From: JBBIIC01 sp037446725
GTDB lineage: Bacteria; Actinomycetota; Coriobacteriia; Anaerosomatales; SLCP01
Direction: 5' to 3'
Assembly (NCBI GenBank): GCA_037446725.1
Contig: JBBIIC010000004.1
Span: 124,001-188,000 of the forward strand
Length of the DNA: 64,000 nt
Shown: positions 60,573 through 64,000 of the stretch, piece after piece
Numbering within the stretch: the stretch's first letter is position 1
Layout of the letters: every line of letters starts with the position of its first letter
Notes under the pieces: model-generated
Told to the model about the DNA's origin: nothing
Database searches by the model: none
What the model saw: the letters and a program-made list of their open reading frames with translations, nothing else
Position numbers and translations under genes: made by a program

Positions 60573-62263
60573 GAACGTCCCCGGTGACGTGACACATCGC
60601 GGGGCTGCGTCGGCGTGGCGTGCCACATGAGCCGGACGAACGCCGATGCGATCGACGGGTCGAACTGTCCGCCCGCCTCGAGTTCGACGTGGCGGAGGGC
60701 CGCATGGTGGCCGAGGGCAGGCTGGTATGGTCTGCCCGTAATCATCACCTCGTACGCGTCGGCGATGGCGATGATCCGCGCCTCGATCGGTATCCCCTCT
60801 CCCGCCAGGCCGTCGGGGTAGCCCTCTCCGTCCCAGCGTTCGTGGTGATGACGAACCCACGGCAGCACCTCGTCGATGCTGGCAGACCGGAGGATCTGTT
60901 CGCCGAGCACAGGGTGCTCCTCGATGCGCTCTCGCTCTGACGGGGCGAGAGGGTACGGGTGCTTGAGGAGCCGATCGTCGACGGCAAGCTTGCCGACGTC
61001 GTGCAGGAGAGCCGCCGTTTCCACCAGTGCCGCCCGCTCCTCCGAGAACCCTATCTCGCGCGCGAGGTCTCTCGCAATCTGGGCAACGAGTCGGGAGTGG
61101 TCGGGTGCGTGAGGGTCGCGTGCGTCGACCGCCGCGGCGAGCGCTCGCACGGTCGCCAGGTGCTCGCCCTTCCGGATCCGCTCGAGGCGATCGACGGGGT
61201 CGAGCACGTGGGCTCCTTCCGCCTCGTCGTACACGCGCACGCGGGCGCCCCCGGCGGCGCGGGCCCATTCGCGCGCGCTGAGCGCTTTGCGCAACACCTC
61301 TTCGGCCTGGGTACCGTGCACCGGGGCACAGGCGACGCCCACTGAGACCGATACGGCCAAGGCGCCGAATCGCACGCTGCTCTCGACCTCGCTCAGCAGC
61401 CGGCCGGCGACCGCGGCCCCCTCTTCGGGCCCTATCCCCCCCATTACGATCACAAAGTCATCGTCGCCGAAGCGATAAGCCGTTCCTCTCCGGCGTACAA
61501 CGGCGGTGATGGCCTCAGCCACGTGGCCGACCAGCCGGTCCGCCTCGTGCCGACCCCCGAGCTCGCTCATCCGCCTGAAACCGTCGATGTCGGCCGCGAT
61601 CAAGCAGACACTGTCCTCCCGGCCAGCCACCAGACCCAGCGCCGCGGACTGGAACGCACGAAGATTCGCGAGCCCCGTAAGCCTGTCTGTCACCGACTGC
61701 CTGAACAGATACGAGCTCTCGAGCGTCCCGAGCCAGCTCCTGAGGGCAAGGAGCGCCACCAGCACCACGGCTGACGCGAGGTAGAAGCGCGTCTCCGCGG
61801 TCGACGGAGCCGTCGCCGCAAACCAGACGAGGTGGGGCGCCGCTATCGTGACGAGCGCGAGGTAGACCGGCGCCAACCAGCCCGGCCACCGGCCGATCGG
61901 CGCGGAGTACGTCCGTATCGGAGCGTGCGACTCATGCTCGGTAAGCCGATGGACCGCGGCCACGAACAGCAGATAGAAGCCGCTCATGAACAGGTAGTCC
62001 ACGACCGAGTCGCTCGGCGCAAGCACCACGGTCTCCTGCCGGGCGACGAACCACCACGGCCAGAGGGCAAGCCCCACGCTGTAGATGGTCAGACTCGCGA
62101 CGAACAGACGTTCCCACGGCTTCCACCTCCCGACCTTCCACCCCACCACCACGGCCAGGGCCCCATGACGAGCGTCACACTGACGACCGGATACGCAGCG
62201 GCGACCAGCATCATCCCGATCGACGCGTACGGGAGTTCGGCGAAGAGAGGACGGACCAACCAC
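60569..62263 (-). CDS. GGDEF/HD-GYP protein, C-terminal part after a frameshift
   Basis: From about 62164 downward this frame continues the membrane protein that starts at 62727: more membrane helices, a GGDEF domain, and an HD-GYP phosphodiesterase domain with HDVGKL and HHERWDGEGYPDGL intact. The GGDEF signature reads GDDDF (YRFGDDDFVIVM), so cyclase activity is doubtful while HD-GYP hydrolysis of c-di-GMP is plausible. Residues encoded above 62164 in this frame are not protein-like. A one-base change in a four-base run (62161-62164) would join both parts. Confidence 0.8.
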   Translation of the reverse strand: MVGPSSLRRTPVRVDRDDAGRRCVSGRQCDARHGALAVVVGWKVGRWKPWERLFVASLTIYSVGLALWPWWFVARQETVVLAPSDSVVDYLFMSGFYLLFVAAVHRLTEHESHAPIRTYSAPIGRWPGWLAPVYLALVTIAAPHLVWFAATAPSTAETRFYLASAVVLVALLALRSWLGTLESSYLFRQSVTDRLTGLANLRAFQSAALGLVAGREDSVCLIAADIDGFRRMSELGGRHEADRLVGHVAEAITAVVRRRGTAYRFGDDDFVIVMGGIGPEEGAAVAGRLLSEVESSVRFGALAVSVSVGVACAPVHGTQAEEVLRKALSAREWARAAGGARVRVYDEAEGAHVLDPVDRLERIRKGEHLATVRALAAAVDARDPHAPDHSRLVAQIARDLAREIGFSEERAALVETAALLHDVGKLAVDDRLLKHPYPLAPSERERIEEHPVLGEQILRSASIDEVLPWVRHHHERWDGEGYPDGLAGEGIPIEARIIAIADAYEVMITGRPYQPALGHHAALRHVELEAGGQFDPSIASAFVRLMWHATPTQPRDVSRHRGRS

Positions 62264-62727
62264 CGGTAGACGAAGACGTAGGGCAGAGCCATCGAGATGA
62301 GCACGTCGATGTAGAACCGCATGCGCACCGCGAACGGTTCCGAACCAAATCGCGTGAACGTCACGAGAATCCCGAAGAACGCGATGACTGCACCGGCGTA
62401 CAACAGGAGAACCGGATGAGGAATGGGCGGGCCGAGCGGGCCGATCGCCAGGACCGTGTAGACGAAGTTGATCTCGCCGACGAGAATCAGGGCCACCGCG
62501 ACGGCGAGCAAAGTCCTGAACCGACGTTCGTCCGCGCGGACTCGCAGCGCTGCGATGGTGCTGCCCGCAAGCGCAATCATGATGGGGACCAGTGACAGAA
62601 CGAACGAGGCAACCACCTCACCGCGCGGGCTGAGCATGGTGAAGGACAGCCGGGCTACCCCCAGCGCCACCAGCCCGACCCATGCCGCCGGTCGGGCGAT
62701 CCGCGGGCCGAAGGGCGCTCCGCTCAC
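62089..62727 (-). CDS. N-terminal membrane part of a GGDEF/HD-GYP protein (frameshifted)
   Basis: GTG start at 62727, overlapping the stop of the next GGDEF gene. The real protein part, about 187 residues to VSVTLVMG, consists of hydrophobic helices of a membrane sensor; after that the frame turns into GPWPWWWGGRSGG-like non-protein sequence. Translation of VMG followed by ALAVVVGWKV in the other frame restores a continuous sensor domain. Either a real frameshift, a sequencing error, or -1 slippage at GGGG. Confidence 0.72.
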   Translation of the reverse strand: MSGAPFGPRIARPAAWVGLVALGVARLSFTMLSPRGEVVASFVLSLVPIMIALAGSTIAALRVRADERRFRTLLAVAVALILVGEINFVYTVLAIGPLGPPIPHPVLLLYAGAVIAFFGILVTFTRFGSEPFAVRMRFYIDVLISMALPYVFVYRWLVRPLFAELPYASIGMMLVAAAYPVVSVTLVMGPWPWWWGGRSGGGSRGNVCSSRV

Positions 62728-64000
62728 AGGGCGTCACCCCGGTAGGCCGACTCGTCGATCGGGGATTCCGCGCAGACCGCGAGCAGCGCCTCGACGACGT
62801 CCGGATCGTACGCGGCGCCGAGGTTCTGGTCGAGCTCCTGCAGTGCCGCGGCCATGGAGAGCGCCGGCCTGTCGGGACGTCCGGCCACCATACACTCGAA
62901 GGCGTCGCATGCCCCGAGGATCCTCGCAGCGAGCGGGATGCCGCTGCCGGCAAGGCCGTCGGGATACCCGCATCCGTCCCATCGCTCGTGGTGGGCGCGG
63001 ATCGCCGGCGCGATGCGCCGCAGGGCGGAAGCCTCGACGATCCGCGCGCCGATGACAGGATGCTCGCGGTAGCGCGCCTCCTCTGCTCGAGAGCGAGGAC
63101 CCCGCTTTGTCAGCACTTCGTCAGGAAGGCTTGTCTTGCCGATGTCGTGCAGCAACGCCGCGAACTCGACATCGCGTAGCGCCAGAAACGACATCCCGAG
63201 CCGCTCCGCGACCCGGGCCGCGAGCGCAGACACGTTGCGCGAGTGATAGCGGGTGGCCGGATGACGCTCCTCCAGAGCCATGGACACCGCAAGCAGGACC
63301 TCAAGTTCCATCCTCTCCCCCGCGCTCGTGGCGCGCGCGGAAGCATCGAAGACGTCGACCGTCTCGGCGGCGTAGGGCACGACGGAGCCCATGTCGTGCG
63401 CCTTGGCCCAGTTCTGCGCGGCATAAGCCTTCGTGATCAGGTCTCTCAACCGCGTCGAGTCCTGCGGACAGGTGGCCACCCCCCACGACGCGACGATCGG
63501 CAGTCCGGTACTCGTGACGACCCCCGCGACGGCCGTTCTCATCTGCTCGGCCCGGGACGGGGCCTGCTCGGGTCCCACGCCGTCAAGGATCACGGCGAAC
63601 TCGTCACCGCCGAGCCTGCCCACCGTACAATCCTGCCCGGCGACCTCCCGCAGCGCGGCAGCGAACGCTTTCACGATCCGATCGCCCTCAGCACGACCGT
63701 AGAGCGTGTTGAGGCGACCGAGCCCGACCAGATCGATCACGATCACCGACACCGGTTGCCCGTATCGCTCCCAGAGGCGCACCGAGTCTCCCAACCGCGC
63801 GCTGAGTGTCGGCAGGTCGGGCAGTCCCGTCATCGGATCGGTTCCCGCTCTGTGCCTCAGCTGACCCGATTCGAGGGCGTCGATCAGGGTCCTCGCGGCG
63901 AGTGCGGTACCCGCGATCACCATCGTGACGAGGTTGACGGCGGCGGGCTCCGAAGCGAGTCGCCTGTGCGTATGGCCGACACACCGAGCAGCGGGATGGC
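62724..64000 (-). CDS. GGDEF-HD-GYP protein, N-terminus cut by window end
   Basis: A c-di-GMP turnover protein with an intact GGDEF signature (GRLGGDEFAVIL) and an intact HD-GYP domain (HDIGKT, HHERWDGCGYPDGL). It could both make and degrade c-di-GMP; one activity may dominate. An ATG at 63923 begins a 399-residue frame, but it lies inside a hydrophobic helix and has no ribosome-binding site, so the gene probably extends past 64000. Its stop overlaps the start of the other GGDEF/HD-GYP gene. Confidence 0.85.
   Translation of the reverse strand, partial: HPAARCVGHTHRRLASEPAAVNLVTMVIAGTALAARTLIDALESGQLRHRAGTDPMTGLPDLPTLSARLGDSVRLWERYGQPVSVIVIDLVGLGRLNTLYGRAEGDRIVKAFAAALREVAGQDCTVGRLGGDEFAVILDGVGPEQAPSRAEQMRTAVAGVVTSTGLPIVASWGVATCPQDSTRLRDLITKAYAAQNWAKAHDMGSVVPYAAETVDVFDASARATSAGERMELEVLLAVSMALEERHPATRYHSRNVSALAARVAERLGMSFLALRDVEFAALLHDIGKTSLPDEVLTKRGPRSRAEEARYREHPVIGARIVEASALRRIAPAIRAHHERWDGCGYPDGLAGSGIPLAARILGACDAFECMVAGRPDRPALSMAAALQELDQNLGAAYDPDVVEALLAVCAESPIDESAYRGDAL

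Overview
The window is one continuous stretch of high-GC bacterial chromosome with dense, mostly operonic genes, frequent GTG starts and many 4-base stop/start overlaps. The gene content points to an anaerobic actinobacterium, most likely a Coriobacteriia-type lineage (an inference; no rRNA is present). It includes class III ribonucleotide reductase (nrdD/nrdG), ferredoxin-dependent 2-oxoacid oxidoreductases, the LL-diaminopimelate aminotransferase route, split glycine decarboxylase (gcvPA/gcvPB), SpoVS, and the actinobacterial FHA-MerR and DUF881-DUF1290-DUF881 blocks. I see no IS element, prophage, CRISPR array or integrase.

Layout. 1-7.8 kb (+): the end of uppP, then ftsK, a RodZ-like gene, yajQ, rimO, pgsA, cinA and thpR. 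7.8-21.2 kb (+): recA behind an SOS box, recX, a probable 6S-like small RNA, rny, a GHKL ATPase, spoVS, a PHP phosphoesterase, miaB, a MEMO-AMMECR1 fusion, miaA, dapF, dapL and hflX. 21.2-26.7 kb: lexA (-) diverges from a LysM membrane protein through a region with several SOS boxes; then nrdR with paired NrdR boxes, nrdD, a small redoxin, nrdG and dut. 26.6-30.1 kb (+): a NUDIX gene, two nucleobase permeases and a strong terminator. 30.2-34.5 kb (-): small envelope or unknown proteins, a collapsed iorA/paaK remnant and an NlpC/P60 hydrolase that diverges from an RlpA-like protein. 35.7-55.9 kb: one long minus-strand run carrying purine salvage, FHA/MerR/RsiG-like regulators, the glycine cleavage system with lipM, dacA, an ACT protein, paaK, a VanW protein, the DUF881 block, a sugar-nucleotide enzyme, a second CDP-alcohol transferase and corA. 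56-57.8 kb (-): tRNA-Pro, DUF190 and coaBC. 57.9-60.6 kb (+): 2-oxoacid oxidoreductase subunits. 60.6-64 kb (-): two GGDEF/HD-GYP proteins, one split by a frameshift, the other cut by the window end.

How parts work together. recA, lexA and the LysM gene share SOS operators, and recA and the LysM gene place the box at the same spot between -35 and -10. nrdR and nrdD-redoxin-nrdG form an autoregulated dNTP-supply unit next to dut. LipM probably supplies octanoyl groups to GcvH. A c-di-GMP theme recurs in the HD-GYP/GGDEF proteins, the YajQ-family protein and an RsiG-like protein carrying one copy of the c-di-GMP-binding anti-sigma motif.

The most unusual items are the 6S-like RNA between recX and rny, the fusion of a 5' iorA piece to a 3' paaK piece, the one-base frame break in a GGDEF-HD-GYP gene, and the single-motif RsiG-like protein.
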